Assembly (NCBI RefSeq): GCF_900112025.1 | Contig: NZ_FOKL01000001.1 | Coordinates: 859,084-923,083 of the forward strand | Origin: Janthinobacterium sp. 344 | GTDB lineage: Bacteria > Pseudomonadota > Gammaproteobacteria > Burkholderiales > Burkholderiaceae_D | Direction of reading: 5' to 3' | Length of the DNA stretch: 64,000 nt | Part shown: piece after piece, positions 52,867-63,714 of the stretch | How the letters are laid out: the number at the start of each line of letters is the position of its first letter | How positions within the stretch are numbered: position 1 is the stretch's first letter | Translations under genes and position numbers: made by a program | The notes under the pieces: model-generated | What the model saw: only the letters and a program-made list of their open reading frames with translations | What the model was told of the DNA's origin: nothing | The model's database searches: none

Positions 52867-55800
52867 CTAGCGCTGCATCGACTCCCATACCTTCTGCAAG
52901 CGCTTGGCCGACACCGGCATCGGCGTGCGCAACTCCTGCGCAAACAGCGACACGCGCAGTTCTTCCAGCATCCAGCGGAAGTCGACCAGTTTCGGGTCCG
53001 TGTTCTTGCCGGCCTGGCGATCCTTGGCCTGGCGCAGATACGGCGCGGCGGCCGATTGCCATTCGGCCATGAGCTTGGTGTCGCGCGCGGGGTCGGCGCG
53101 CAGCTTTTCCAGGCGCACGTTGATCGCCTTCAGATAGCGGGGGAAGTGCGCCAGCTGCGTGTACTCGTTTTCCGTCAGGAAGCGTTTATGCACGAGGCCC
53201 TGCAGCTGCGCCTGGATATCGGTGGCGGCCGCGGCGGGAATATTTTGCAGCCGCTTGGGCAAGCCGTGGAATTCCGTCAGCACTTGCGACAGCAGGCGCG
53301 CGATTTCATTTACCAGCAGCACCAGGCGCGACTTGCCTTCCGCCTGGCGCTTGGCGAACGAAACGGCATCCAGCGGCAGCGGATCTTGCAAGCAAGCAAT
53401 GTCCAGCGCCTTGTTGATGATTTGCTCGCGCAACTCTTCCTGCGACCCCAGGGCCATGAATTGCATGCCCATCTGCTGCAGGCCGGGAATGCTTTTCTCG
53501 ACGTACTTGATCTGCTCCTTCATCTGCAGCGCAAATAAACGGCGCAAACCGACCTTGTGCGTGCGGGCGGCTACGGTCGGGTCGTCGAACACTTCCAGGT
53601 CGCAATGCGTGCCCTTGTCGACCAGCGCGGGGAAGCCGATCAGGGTCAGCTTGCCTTGCACGATTTCGAGCAACTCCGGCAATTCGCCGAAGGTCCAGCC
53701 CGTCAAGCCCATGTGCTGCGAGACGGTGGCATTGCTTGACGCCGGGGCCGGGGCAGCGCCCTTGGCCGGCGCGCCGCCCTTGCCTGCCGCCGCGTTGGCA
53801 ACGGTTCCCTGTGCCTGCGCCTGCAGCCGCGACGCCACTTGCGCGCCCGCCACCTTGGCACCGGGCGTGCCCGTGCCCGACACACCCGACACTTCGGCCA
53901 GCTTCTGGAAACTCTGGCGCGCCTGGCCGCCGAATTCCGCCTGCAGGGTGGCCAGGTTGCGGCCCATGTCCAGCTGGCGGCCATGCTCGTCGATCACCTT
54001 GAAATTCATGAAGTGATGGGCAGGCAAGGTTTCCGGCTTGAAGTCCGTCGTCAGCACGTTGATGGTGATCTGCGCGCGGATGTCAGCGATGATGGCGTCG
54101 ACCAGGTCGCCGCGGCCGAACACGCCCGCCGCATGCACGCGCTCGCAGAATTTCGCCGCATAGTCAGGCAGCGGCACGCAGTGGCGACGCAGCTTTTGCG
54201 GCAACGATTTCAATAGCAGATGCACCTTTTCCTTCAGCATGCCCGGCACCAGCCACTCGCAGCGCTCGCGCGGCAACTGGTTCAGCGCATACAGGGGCAC
54301 GCTCAAGGTGACGCCGTCGCGCACGCTGCCCGGCTCGAAATGGTACGTCAAGCCCATTTCCAGGCCCGTCACGGACATGGTTTTCGGGAACAGGTCCGTC
54401 GTCACGCCGGCCGCTTCGTGGCGCATCAGCTCGTCGCGGTTCAGGTACAGCAGCTTCGGGTTGTCGCGCGTGGCCTCCTTGTGCCATTTCTCGAAACCGG
54501 CGCCATTGCACACGTCCGCCGGCAGCAGCTTGTCGTAGAAGGCGGCGATCAGCTCATCGTCGACCAGCACGTCCAGGCGGCGCGATTTATGTTCGAGGTT
54601 TTCAATGTCCTTGATCAGCTTGTGATTGTGCGCAAAGAACGGCGCGCGCGTGTCGAAGTCGCCACCGACGAGGGCGTCGCGGATGAAGATCTCGCGCGCT
54701 TCCGGCAAGTTGAAGTTGCCATAGTTGATGCGCCGCTGGCTGTACACCACCAGGCCATACAGGGTCGCCCGTTCGGACGCCGTCACCTGCGCCGAGCGTT
54801 TTTCCCAGCGCGGCTCGCCCCACGATTTCTTCAGCAGGTGCTCGCCCACCTTTTCCAGCCACTCGGGCTGGATCTGCGCCACGCAGCGCGCATACAGCCG
54901 CGTCGTGTCGACCAGCTCGGCCGCCATGATCCACTTGCCCGGCTTTTTCAATAGCGAGGAACCGGGCCAGATGTGGAACTTGATGCCGCGCGCGCCCAAA
55001 TACCCCGCGCCCGGCTCGTCCTCGCCCTTGAAGCCGATATTGCCCAGCAAGCCGGTCAACAGCGCCATGTGCAGGTTGTCGTAGGTGGCCGGCGCTTCGT
55101 TCAGGCGCCAGCCCTGTTCCTTGACGATGGTCAGCAGCTGCGAATGCACGTCGCGCCATTCGCGCAGGCGCATTTGCGACAGGAAATTCGTGCGGCAATT
55201 ATCCTGCAGCTGGCGGTTGGTTTTCTTGTGCTCGATGGCGGACTCGAACCAGCGCCAGATTTTCAGGTAGCTCAAGAATTCCGACTTTTCATCGGCAAAT
55301 TTCTTGTGCGCCTCGTCGGCCGCCTGCTGGTGTTCCATCGGACGGTCGCGCGGGTCTTGCACGGACAGGGCCGAGGCGACGATCAGCACTTCCGTCAGAC
55401 AGGCGTTCTCGAGCGCGGCCAAAATCATGCGGCCCACGCGCGGGTCCAGCGGCAGCTTGGCCAGCTTGTTGCCCAGCGGCGTGAGCTTGTTGACCTCATC
55501 GACGGCGCCCAGTTCCTGCAGCAGCTGATAGCCGTCGGCGATCGCGCGCGCCAGCGGCGGCTCGATGAAGGGGAAGGTTTCCACGTCCGTCAGGTGCAAT
55601 GACTTCATGCGCAGGATGACGGCGGCCAGCGAGGAACGCAGGATTTCCGGCTCCGTGAACTTCGGCCGCAGCAGATAATCCTGCTCTTCGTACAAACGGA
55701 TGCAGACGCCATCGGCGACGCGGCCGCAACGGCCCGCGCGCTGGTTGGCGGCCGACTGGGCGATCGGCTCGACCTGCAGTTGCTCGACCTTGTTGCGGTA

Positions 55801-57162
55801 GCTGTAACGCTTGACCCGCGCCAGGCCCGCATCGACCACATAGCGGATGCCGGGCACGGTCAGCGAGGTTTCCGCCACGTTGGTGGCCAGCACGATGCGG
55901 CGCGCATTGCTGGTCTTGAACACGCGCTCCTGCTCCTCGGCCGACAAGCGGGCGAACAGGGGCAGGATTTCCACGTGCGGCGGGTGATGCTTGCGCAGCG
56001 CTTCGGCGCAGTCGCGGATTTCGCGCTCGCCCGGCAAGAACACCAGCACGTCGCCCGAGCCGATGCGGCACAGCTCTTCCACGCCATCGACGACGGCATC
56101 CATCAGGTCGCGCTTTTCGCGCGCGGCGGCCGTGCGCTGGCCCGGCTTGTCGGCATTCGCGCCCGCACCCGGCATGGCCACCTGCTCGCGTTCCACGGGA
56201 CGGTAGCGCACTTCCACCTGGTACAGACGGCCCGACACTTCGATCACGGGCGCCGGTTTTTCCGGCGTGCCGAAATGGCGCGCAAAGCGCTCGGCGTCGA
56301 TGGTGGCCGAGGTGATGATGATTTTCAGGTCGGGCCGGCGCGGCAGCAGCTGTTTCAGATAGCCGAGCAGGAAATCGATGTTCAGGCTGCGTTCATGCGC
56401 CTCATCGATGATGATGGTGTCGTAATTTTTCAACAACGGATCGGTCTGCGTCTCGGCCAGCAAGATACCGTCCGTCATCAGCTTGACGGATGCGCCACGG
56501 CTCAGGGTATCGGTAAAACGCACCTTGAAACCCACCGTTTCGCCCAATGGCGTGCCCAGTTCCTGCGCGATGCGCTTGGCCGTCGACGAGGCGGCGATGC
56601 GCCGTGGCTGCGTATGGCCGATCATGCCCTTCTGGCCCCGTCCCAGTTCCAGGCAAATCTTCGGCAGCTGCGTCGTCTTGCCGGACCCCGTCTCGCCCGA
56701 GACGATGATGACCTGGTTTTCCATCAGGGCCTTGGCGATTTCGGCGCGCCGGCCCGAGACGGGCAAGTCTTCCGGATAGGTAATCGGTGGCAGCGGATTG
56801 CGGAACGCCTTTTCCGCCTCGCGCGCGGCGCGCGCCGCGTCGCGGGCTTCGCGGCTTTCACCACTTTCCCGGTTGGCCTGCGCATTGCGCGGCGCCTGTC
56901 CCTCGCGCGGCGGACGCGGCGGGGATGGATGCTCGCCACGTCCGCCTGTGCGCTGCTGCTGTTGCTGCCGCTGTTGCTCTTTCGGCTGCTCCGCGCGCGG
57001 ACCCGCCGGCCGTTGCTGGCTCACGGGCGGACGCCGGCGGTCCTGCGCAGGCGCGGGTGCGGCGGCAGGCGAAGAGGCGGTAACGGATGCGGAATCGGGC
57101 ACAGAAACGGGCACATTCGCAACGTTGGACGGAGGGGAAGACTTATTGCTGGCTGAAGACAT
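52867..57162 (-). CDS. hrpA: ATP-dependent RNA helicase HrpA
   Basis: 1431 residues. The N-terminal 110 residues are Pro/Arg/Gln-rich and disordered. Then the DExH helicase core: GETGSGKTTQ (Walker A), DEAH box in IIIDEAHERSLN, SATIDAERF, and the C-terminal helicase lobe with TNVAETSLTVPGI and NQRAGRCGRV, followed by HA2, OB and the long C-terminal extension specific to HrpA. It handles RNA structures and rescues stalled ribosomes. Length is within the family range. Divergent from argA. Confidence 0.95.
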   Translation of the reverse strand: MSSASNKSSPPSNVANVPVSVPDSASVTASSPAAAPAPAQDRRRPPVSQQRPAGPRAEQPKEQQRQQQQQRTGGRGEHPSPPRPPREGQAPRNAQANRESGESREARDAARAAREAEKAFRNPLPPITYPEDLPVSGRRAEIAKALMENQVIIVSGETGSGKTTQLPKICLELGRGQKGMIGHTQPRRIAASSTAKRIAQELGTPLGETVGFKVRFTDTLSRGASVKLMTDGILLAETQTDPLLKNYDTIIIDEAHERSLNIDFLLGYLKQLLPRRPDLKIIITSATIDAERFARHFGTPEKPAPVIEVSGRLYQVEVRYRPVEREQVAMPGAGANADKPGQRTAAAREKRDLMDAVVDGVEELCRIGSGDVLVFLPGEREIRDCAEALRKHHPPHVEILPLFARLSAEEQERVFKTSNARRIVLATNVAETSLTVPGIRYVVDAGLARVKRYSYRNKVEQLQVEPIAQSAANQRAGRCGRVADGVCIRLYEEQDYLLRPKFTEPEILRSSLAAVILRMKSLHLTDVETFPFIEPPLARAIADGYQLLQELGAVDEVNKLTPLGNKLAKLPLDPRVGRMILAALENACLTEVLIVASALSVQDPRDRPMEHQQAADEAHKKFADEKSEFLSYLKIWRWFESAIEHKKTNRQLQDNCRTNFLSQMRLREWRDVHSQLLTIVKEQGWRLNEAPATYDNLHMALLTGLLGNIGFKGEDEPGAGYLGARGIKFHIWPGSSLLKKPGKWIMAAELVDTTRLYARCVAQIQPEWLEKVGEHLLKKSWGEPRWEKRSAQVTASERATLYGLVVYSQRRINYGNFNLPEAREIFIRDALVGGDFDTRAPFFAHNHKLIKDIENLEHKSRRLDVLVDDELIAAFYDKLLPADVCNGAGFEKWHKEATRDNPKLLYLNRDELMRHEAAGVTTDLFPKTMSVTGLEMGLTYHFEPGSVRDGVTLSVPLYALNQLPRERCEWLVPGMLKEKVHLLLKSLPQKLRRHCVPLPDYAAKFCERVHAAGVFGRGDLVDAIIADIRAQITINVLTTDFKPETLPAHHFMNFKVIDEHGRQLDMGRNLATLQAEFGGQARQSFQKLAEVSGVSGTGTPGAKVAGAQVASRLQAQAQGTVANAAAGKGGAPAKGAAPAPASSNATVSQHMGLTGWTFGELPELLEIVQGKLTLIGFPALVDKGTHCDLEVFDDPTVAARTHKVGLRRLFALQMKEQIKYVEKSIPGLQQMGMQFMALGSQEELREQIINKALDIACLQDPLPLDAVSFAKRQAEGKSRLVLLVNEIARLLSQVLTEFHGLPKRLQNIPAAAATDIQAQLQGLVHKRFLTENEYTQLAHFPRYLKAINVRLEKLRADPARDTKLMAEWQSAAAPYLRQAKDRQAGKNTDPKLVDFRWMLEELRVSLFAQELRTPMPVSAKRLQKVWESMQR

Positions 57163-57218
57163 TGTTTTTTACAGGTATTTTAAGCGCGCACATCGCGCAG
57201 CGAATTATAATGCGCTTA

Positions 57219-58529
57219 ATGGAAAACCCTACCCAATTCGTCCAATGGCTGCGCTCCGTCGCGCCCTACATCCACGCCTTTCGCGGCAAGACCTTCGTGG
57301 TCGCCTTCCCCGGTGAACTCGTCAGCGCCGGGGCGCTGCAGGTGCTGGCCCATGATCTTTCCCTGCTGCATGCGCTGGATATCAATGTCACCGTCGTCTA
57401 CGGCTCGCGCCCGCAAGTGGCGGAACAACTGGCCCTGCGCAATGTCGAAGGCCGTTTCCACAATGGCGTGCGCATCACCGACATTGCCGCACTGGAATGT
57501 GCGAAGGAGGCGGCTGGCGAGCTGCGCCTCGATATCGAGGCCGCGTTCAGCCAGGGCTTGCCGAACACGCCCATGTCGCATGCGGCCATCCGTATCATTT
57601 CCGGCAACTTCATCACGGCGCGCCCGCTGGGCGTGATCGATGGCGTGGACCTGGAATTGACGGGCATCACGCGCAAGGTCGACGCCGAAACCATCCACTC
57701 CATCCTCGGCTCCGACGGCCTGGTGCTGCTCTCGCCGCTGGGCTTCTCGCCCACCGGCGAAGCGTTCAATCTCACCATGGAAGACGTGGCCTGCAGCGCC
57801 GCCATCGCCCTGCACGCGGACAAACTGATCTTTATTACCGAAACGCCGATGATGGAAGACGCCACGGGCGTGGAAATCCGCGAACTGTCGTCGCACCAGG
57901 CCGAAGCCGTGCTGATGGCCGGCTTCCTGCCCGACGCCACGGCGTTTTATTTGAAACATTGCGTCAAGGCTTGCCACAACGGCGTCGAGCGCTCGCACAT
58001 CGTGCCCTTCTCGATGGACGGCTCGGCCCTGCTGGAATTGTTTACCCATGATGGCGTGGGCACCATGATCAGCCATGAAAACCTGGAAAGCCTGCGCCAG
58101 GCCACCATCGAAGACGTGGGCGGCATCATCAAACTGATCGAACCGCTGGAAGCGGACGGCACCCTGGTCAAGCGGGGCCGCGAGCTGATCGAACGCGAGA
58201 TCGATTACTTCTCCGTCATCGAGCATGATGGCGTCATCTTCGGCTGCGCCGCCCTGTACCCGTTCCCCGCGCAAAAGATGGCGGAAATGGCGTGCCTGAC
58301 GGTCAATCCCGAAGTACAGGCCCAGGGCGACGGCGAGCGCATCCTGAAACACATGGAAAACCGCGCGCGCGCCGCCGGCCTGAACAAATTGTTCGTGCTG
58401 ACCACGCGCACCTCGCACTGGTTCAAGAAACGGGGCTTCGTGCCCGCCACGGTCGACGATCTGCCGAAGGACCGCCAGCATATGTATAACTGGCAGCGCA
58501 AATCGCAAGTATTAATTAAAACCTTGTAG
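57219..58529 (+). CDS. argA: amino-acid N-acetyltransferase (N-acetylglutamate synthase)
   Basis: 436 residues from ATG 57219 (MENPTQFVQWLRSVAPYIHAFRGKTFVV). The amino-acid-kinase-like domain (about 20-280) and a C-terminal GNAT domain (about 295-436, with IKLIEPLEADGTLVKRGRELIE and QAQGDGERIL). It acetylates glutamate with acetyl-CoA, the first step of arginine synthesis. A TATAAT sits at 57206-57211, 7 bases before the ATG, so the transcript may be leaderless; ATG 57210 in frame is the other start. Neither has a ribosome-binding site. Confidence 0.94.
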   Translation: MENPTQFVQWLRSVAPYIHAFRGKTFVVAFPGELVSAGALQVLAHDLSLLHALDINVTVVYGSRPQVAEQLALRNVEGRFHNGVRITDIAALECAKEAAGELRLDIEAAFSQGLPNTPMSHAAIRIISGNFITARPLGVIDGVDLELTGITRKVDAETIHSILGSDGLVLLSPLGFSPTGEAFNLTMEDVACSAAIALHADKLIFITETPMMEDATGVEIRELSSHQAEAVLMAGFLPDATAFYLKHCVKACHNGVERSHIVPFSMDGSALLELFTHDGVGTMISHENLESLRQATIEDVGGIIKLIEPLEADGTLVKRGRELIEREIDYFSVIEHDGVIFGCAALYPFPAQKMAEMACLTVNPEVQAQGDGERILKHMENRARAAGLNKLFVLTTRTSHWFKKRGFVPATVDDLPKDRQHMYNWQRKSQVLIKTL

Positions 58530-58590
58530 CGCATTCCACAAAAAGGCCTTGGCGTTGTTGCATTGCCCTGGCCATTTTGTTCAACGCTAA

Positions 58591-58618
58591 GAAAAAGCCC
58601 GGCATGCCGGGCTTTTTC
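58591..58618. terminator. bidirectional terminator between argA and kdsA
   Basis: Perfect stem GAAAAAGCCCGGC / GCCGGGCTTTTTC around AT, with A-tract and T-tract. It ends argA transcripts on the plus strand and kdsA transcripts on the minus strand. Confidence 0.88.
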
Positions 58619-58633
58619 TTTACTTGCTTGCCA

Positions 58634-59560
<927 letters not shown>

Positions 59561-59573
59561 CTAGGGCGGCGCA

Positions 59574-59587
59574 GATCAAATTTGATC
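59574..59587. promoter_or_regulatory. perfect palindrome upstream of yggX
   Basis: GATCAAATTTGATC is a perfect 14-bp palindrome 112 bases before the yggX start. It may be an operator; no matching known consensus is claimed. Confidence 0.3.
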
Positions 59588-59698
59588 CCGCGCAAGGGCG
59601 CGGCAAACGGCGCGTGGCCGGGCCGCGATGGCGCCGCGAGGGCAGGCGCAAAGTGCCTTATAATCACGCTTTATCTCTACACTGATTCAGGAGCACAG

Positions 59699-59971
59699 AT
59701 GGCCCGCACGATCCACTGCATCAAACTCAACAAGGAAGCCGAAGGACTGGACTTCCCGCCGTACCCGGGCGAACTGGGCAAGAAGATTTATGAGTCGGTG
59801 TCGAAAGAAGCCTGGGCTGCCTGGCTCAAGCACCAGACCATGCTGGTCAATGAAAACCGCTTGAACCTGGCCGACGCGCGCGCCCGCAAATACCTGGCCA
59901 CGCAGATGGAAAAACATTTCTTCGGCGATGGCGCCGATGCCGCCATGGGCTACGTGCCACCAACGGAATAA
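59699..59971 (+). CDS. yggX: Fe(2+)-trafficking protein YggX
   Basis: 90 residues from ATG 59699, preceded by [30 protein letters not shown] with the conserved Cys7, then the [28 protein letters not shown] segment and a C-terminal [15 protein letters not shown]. YggX protects iron-sulphur clusters and lowers free iron under oxidative stress. A TATAAT lies at 59659-59664, 35 bases upstream. Confidence 0.96.
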   Translation: MARTIHCIKLNKEAEGLDFPPYPGELGKKIYESVSKEAWAAWLKHQTMLVNENRLNLADARARKYLATQMEKHFFGDGADAAMGYVPPTE

Positions 59972-59986
59972 GTTTTTTGCCTTGAA

Positions 59987-60012
59987 TGCCCGTGGCCGCC
60001 GCGCCACGGGCA
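59987..60012 (+). terminator. terminator after yggX
   Basis: Stem TGCCCGTGGC / GCCACGGGCA with a 6-base loop, followed by GTTT, 15 bases after the yggX stop codon. Confidence 0.6.
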
Positions 60013-60146
60013 GTTTCCCCTGCGTTTCACGCCCTCCCCCGCCGTTTCACGGCACCGCCTCCCCGTTTCGTCGCACCCCGCTCGCCGCCCGCGCCGCGTG
60101 CAGGCACAGTACGTCCATCGACAACCTCACTCCAAAGGCGGACACC

Positions 60147-60671
60147 ATGTTGCAGCAAATCTTCAGCCACACTCCCCTGTATGTCTGGGCCATCCTGGGC
60201 TTCCTCGTGTACCGCGGCGTGCTGGCCAGCCGCGCGCGCGAAGTGACCTTGCGCAAACTGTGCATCATTCCCCTGGTCATGCTGGCCCTGTCGCTGAGCG
60301 GCGTGCAGGGCAGCTTCGGCTTGACCGGCATGGCGCCGTTCGCCTGGGCGGCCGGTGCGCTGGCCGGCGCGGCGCTGGCCTGGTCGCTGACCGATGCGCG
60401 TGCCATCGTGGCCATTCCCGCGCGCGGCAGCGTGCAGCGTCCCGGCAGCTGGCTGCCGTTGATCCTGATGATGAGTATTTTCTGCATGAAATATGCGGTG
60501 GCCGTGACCCTGTCCATCGCACCGGCCTACGCCCATGCGGCCGGCTTCATGCTGCCCGTGTGCCTCGCCTACGGCTGTTTCAGCGGCCTCTTCCTCGGTG
60601 GCTTGCTGCGCACCGTGGCCGTGTACCGGACGGTACACATGACAAGCGACCCGCAAGGGGCCGCCGTGTAA
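60147..60671 (+). CDS. small membrane protein of the DUF6622 kind
   Basis: 174 residues from ATG 60147 with AAGGCGG upstream. Five hydrophobic segments (near 8-25, 37-52, 58-80, 105-125, 130-155). The opening MLQQIFSHTPLYVWAILGFLVYRG is the kind of start seen in this group of uncharacterised membrane proteins. No catalytic motif. Function unknown. Free-standing between yggX and rpiA. Confidence 0.8.
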   Translation: MLQQIFSHTPLYVWAILGFLVYRGVLASRAREVTLRKLCIIPLVMLALSLSGVQGSFGLTGMAPFAWAAGALAGAALAWSLTDARAIVAIPARGSVQRPGSWLPLILMMSIFCMKYAVAVTLSIAPAYAHAAGFMLPVCLAYGCFSGLFLGGLLRTVAVYRTVHMTSDPQGAAV

Positions 60672-60707
60672 GACAAGTGCAAATGCCGGCGCACGCCGGC
60701 GATCACC

Positions 60708-61385
60708 TTAGTACGCCAGGGTGCGCACGCCTTCCGGCATGCCCAGCAGGCAAACGTTGGCGCCGCGCACGGCGAACAGGCCGACGGCGATGACGCCGAC
60801 GATCTGGTTGATCTGCTGTTCCAGCGCCACCGGGTCGGCGATCTGCAAGCCCAGCACGTCGATGATCTCGCCGCCGTTGTCCGTGATGAAGGCTTCCGTG
60901 CTGCCCGCCTTCAGGCGCAGACGGGGCGTGCCGCCCAGCGCGGCCAGCTGGCGCGAGACGGCGGCGCGCGCCATCGGGATCACTTCCACGGGCAGCGGGA
61001 AGGCGCCCAGGGTCTCGACCAGCTTGGAGCCGTCGGCGATGCAAACAAATTGCTTGGCAACGGAAGCGACGATCTTTTCACGCGTCAATGCCGCGCCGCC
61101 GCCCTTGATCATGGCGCCGCTGGCCGTGATTTCATCGGCGCCATCGATGTAGACGGCGATCGATTCGACGTCGTTGAGGTCGAAGACGGGAATGCCGTGA
61201 CCGGCCAGGCGCGCGGCCGTCGCTTCGGACGACGCCACGGTGCCCTTGATGGTGTCCTTGATCTTGGCCAGTTCATCGATGAAGAAATTGGCGGTGGAAC
61301 CGGTGCCGACACCGATGATTTCACCGGCCACCACGTAGTCAATGGCGGCGCGGGCTACGGCTTGCTTCAATTCGTCTTGGGTCAT
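60708..61385 (-). CDS. rpiA: ribose-5-phosphate isomerase A
   Basis: 225 residues, normal length. [28 protein letters not shown] and [13 protein letters not shown] are the conserved phosphate- and substrate-binding motifs with the catalytic Asp/Glu and Lys. It interconverts ribose-5-phosphate and ribulose-5-phosphate in the cytoplasm. The spacer upstream (61386-61589) holds its promoter and the divergent regulator gene's leader. Confidence 0.96.
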   Translation of the reverse strand: MTQDELKQAVARAAIDYVVAGEIIGVGTGSTANFFIDELAKIKDTIKGTVASSEATAARLAGHGIPVFDLNDVESIAVYIDGADEITASGAMIKGGGAALTREKIVASVAKQFVCIADGSKLVETLGAFPLPVEVIPMARAAVSRQLAALGGTPRLRLKAGSTEAFITDNGGEIIDVLGLQIADPVALEQQINQIVGVIAVGLFAVRGANVCLLGMPEGVRTLAY

Positions 61386-61589
61386 GGCATAAAGGCTAAA
61401 GTGGGGAATGCCGCTATTTTAACGGATTGGCGGCGCGCCAAACGGGGCTTGCCCGCCTGGCGTCGCATTTGCTCCACCATGCCGCCGCCAATTTTGCCCA
61501 AGAGCAATTCATTGGCCAATTCCTCCGTATGCCCGTTAAAATATGCGAAAATGCCACTATTGACACATATGACGTTTCAGGAATAGCAA

Positions 61590-61958
61590 ATGACTCACAG
61601 TAAACAGGTACTTGTTGTCGATGACAGCCGGGTTTCACGTTTGATGTCGCATCAATTTATCCTCAGCAAACATGCCGACTGGCAGGTCATCGAGGCGGCG
61701 ACGGGTGAGGAAGCCCTGGAAAAAGTCAAGACCTTCACCCCTGTGCTGATACTACTGGATGTCAACATGCCCGGCATGGGCGGCGTGGCGGCGGCGGAGC
61801 AATTGCGCGCGCTGTGCCCGCAAACCCACATCTTCCTCGTCACGGCGAATGTGCAAAACGCCATCCGCAACCGCGCCAGCGAACTCGGCGTCGGCTTCAT
61901 GGAAAAACCGATCACGGAAACCCGCATCCACCAGCTGATCGAATCACTGGGACTGTGA
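61590..61958 (+). CDS. CheY-like single-domain response regulator
   Basis: 122 residues with only a receiver domain: acidic pair Asp11-Asp12, phospho-acceptor Asp57 (LILLDVNMPGMGG), Thr in LVTANVQ and Lys in GFMEKPITE. CAGGA is upstream of ATG 61590. It is 2 bases from the CheC-like gene and feeds into the same operon. Its output is probably protein-protein contact with the phosphatase or the cyclase. Confidence 0.93.
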   Translation: MTHSKQVLVVDDSRVSRLMSHQFILSKHADWQVIEAATGEEALEKVKTFTPVLILLDVNMPGMGGVAAAEQLRALCPQTHIFLVTANVQNAIRNRASELGVGFMEKPITETRIHQLIESLGL

Positions 61959-61960
61959 GC

Positions 61961-62587
61961 ATGGTCAATCTCTCCGAACTGGAAAACGATGCCCTGGTAG
62001 AGATATTCAACATCGGGGTGGGCCACGCGGCCGCCGCGATGAGCGAGATCGTCAATGAGGAAGTCACCATGTCGGTGCCTTCCATCACCTTTCTGAACCG
62101 CGCCGACGCGGCCGCCCTGCTGGGCAGCAAGAAGGATGGCGAACGCATCTGCGGCGTCAGCCAGCATTACGATGGCGCCTTCGCCACCGAAGCCATCCTG
62201 ATGTTCCCGGAAGATAAAAGCCTGGAAATCGTGCGCCTGATGGTGGGCGACGCCATGCCGCTGCAGGAACTGACGGAGATGGAACAGGAGGCGATGAGTG
62301 AAATCGGCAACATCATCCTCAATTCCTGCGTCGGCACGCTGGCCAACCTGTTCGACAGCGAACTGCATGGCTCCCTGCCCCTGTACCACGTGGGCACCAG
62401 CGCGGAAATCCTCTCGTCGTTCGGCGGCCAGGACGACGACGCCGTCGTGCTGATGCTGCACATCGACTTCGTGCTGTCCAAGCACCAGATCCACGGCTAT
62501 GTCGCGTTCGTGCTCGACCTGTCCGCCTTGCACGACCTGAAACAGCAGGTCAGCCGCTATCTGGCCAAGGTCCTGGGACAGGCGTGA
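61961..62587 (+). CDS. CheC-like chemoreceptor-pathway phosphatase
   Basis: 208 residues from ATG 61961, 2 bases after the regulator stop codon. Two CheC active-site motifs are visible: EIFNIGVGHAAAAMSEI (about 13-29) and EQEAMSEIGNIILNSCVGTLAN (about 108-130). CheC-type proteins dephosphorylate CheY-P-like regulators, here plausibly the regulator encoded before it. The last codons overlap the cyclase GTG start. Confidence 0.88.
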   Translation: MVNLSELENDALVEIFNIGVGHAAAAMSEIVNEEVTMSVPSITFLNRADAAALLGSKKDGERICGVSQHYDGAFATEAILMFPEDKSLEIVRLMVGDAMPLQELTEMEQEAMSEIGNIILNSCVGTLANLFDSELHGSLPLYHVGTSAEILSSFGGQDDDAVVLMLHIDFVLSKHQIHGYVAFVLDLSALHDLKQQVSRYLAKVLGQA

Positions 62588-63564
62588 CGATCATGCCGCA
62601 TGCCTTGCACCGCCTCGCCCTGCTCGAGAGCATCATCGGTGCCGTCAACCTGGGCGCCATCGTGCTCGACGAGCAGCACCGCATCGTGCTGTGGAACGGC
62701 TGGATGGCGCGCCACGCGGGCCGGCCGGCCGAGGCCGTGCTGGGCCAGGATTTCTTTGCCGTCTTCCCGGAGCTGCGCCACAAGCGCATCGCCTCGGCCA
62801 TCACCCAGGCCCTGCGCGACAATTTCCAGTCGCTGCTGTCGCAGACCCTGCACAAGGCGCCGTTCGCCCTGTACACGCATGGCGCGGCCGCCGGCGGCAA
62901 CGAGGGCGCGGAGCGCATGCAGCAAGCCATCGCCGTCACGCCCGTCAACCTGCCCGGTTCGCCACGCCATTGCCTGATCCAGATCAATGACGTCACCATC
63001 GCCGTGGGCCGCGAAAAGCTGCTGCGCGAACAGACCATGGTCTTGCGCTCGCAAACCTTCTCCGACGGCTTGACGGGCATCGCCAACCGCCGCCACTTCG
63101 ATGTCGCCATCGAGAAAGAAATGCGGCGCGCCATGCGCACGGGCAGCCCGCTGTCGCTGCTGATGATCGACATCGACCATTTCAAGGATTACAACGACCA
63201 CTACGGCCACCAGCAGGGCGACGGCTGCCTGATCCGCGTGGCCGCCGAACTGGCCGCCATGCTGCAGCGCCCCACCGACCTTCTGGCGCGCTACGGCGGC
63301 GAGGAATTTGCCGCCATCCTGCCCGACACGGATGCGGCGCAAGCCTTGCGCCTGGCCGAGGCGATCCGCCAGCGCGCGGCCGACCTGCGCATTCCGCATG
63401 CCAAGACGGGCAATGAGGCCAAGCACATCACGGTCAGCATCGGCATCGCCACCCAGCACCCGCACCAGCCGCTGGAAATTTCCGCCCTGATCGGCGCCGC
63501 CGACCGCGCCCTGTACCTGGCCAAGCGGGCAGGACGCAACCGGGTCATGGTGCAGACGCTGTAG
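62584..63564 (+). CDS. PAS-GGDEF diguanylate cyclase
   Basis: 326 residues. An N-terminal PAS-like sensor domain (about 10-135, GAIVLDEQHRIVLWNGWMARHAGRPAEAVLGQDFF) and a C-terminal GGDEF domain: DGLTGIANRRHFD, LMIDIDHFKDYNDHYGH, active site RYGGEEF at 236-242, and the inhibitory I-site RxxD at 229-232, five residues before it. It should make cyclic-di-GMP with feedback control. GTG 62584 overlaps the phosphatase stop as GTGA; ATG 62593 is the other start. Third gene of the CheY-CheC-cyclase operon. Confidence 0.93.
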   Translation: MTIMPHALHRLALLESIIGAVNLGAIVLDEQHRIVLWNGWMARHAGRPAEAVLGQDFFAVFPELRHKRIASAITQALRDNFQSLLSQTLHKAPFALYTHGAAAGGNEGAERMQQAIAVTPVNLPGSPRHCLIQINDVTIAVGREKLLREQTMVLRSQTFSDGLTGIANRRHFDVAIEKEMRRAMRTGSPLSLLMIDIDHFKDYNDHYGHQQGDGCLIRVAAELAAMLQRPTDLLARYGGEEFAAILPDTDAAQALRLAEAIRQRAADLRIPHAKTGNEAKHITVSIGIATQHPHQPLEISALIGAADRALYLAKRAGRNRVMVQTL

Positions 63565-63714
63565 GAAAGCAACGTCGCGCGTACAATTCCAGTGGACATC
63601 CGTACGGCGGATGCGTAGACTCGCTTCTGATTGCAGCAAAAACAACAAGAATTTATCTGTGGCATCCATCCATGCGCATGTGCCGTCCATGCGCGGATAT
63701 GGCCAGGAGTGCTT

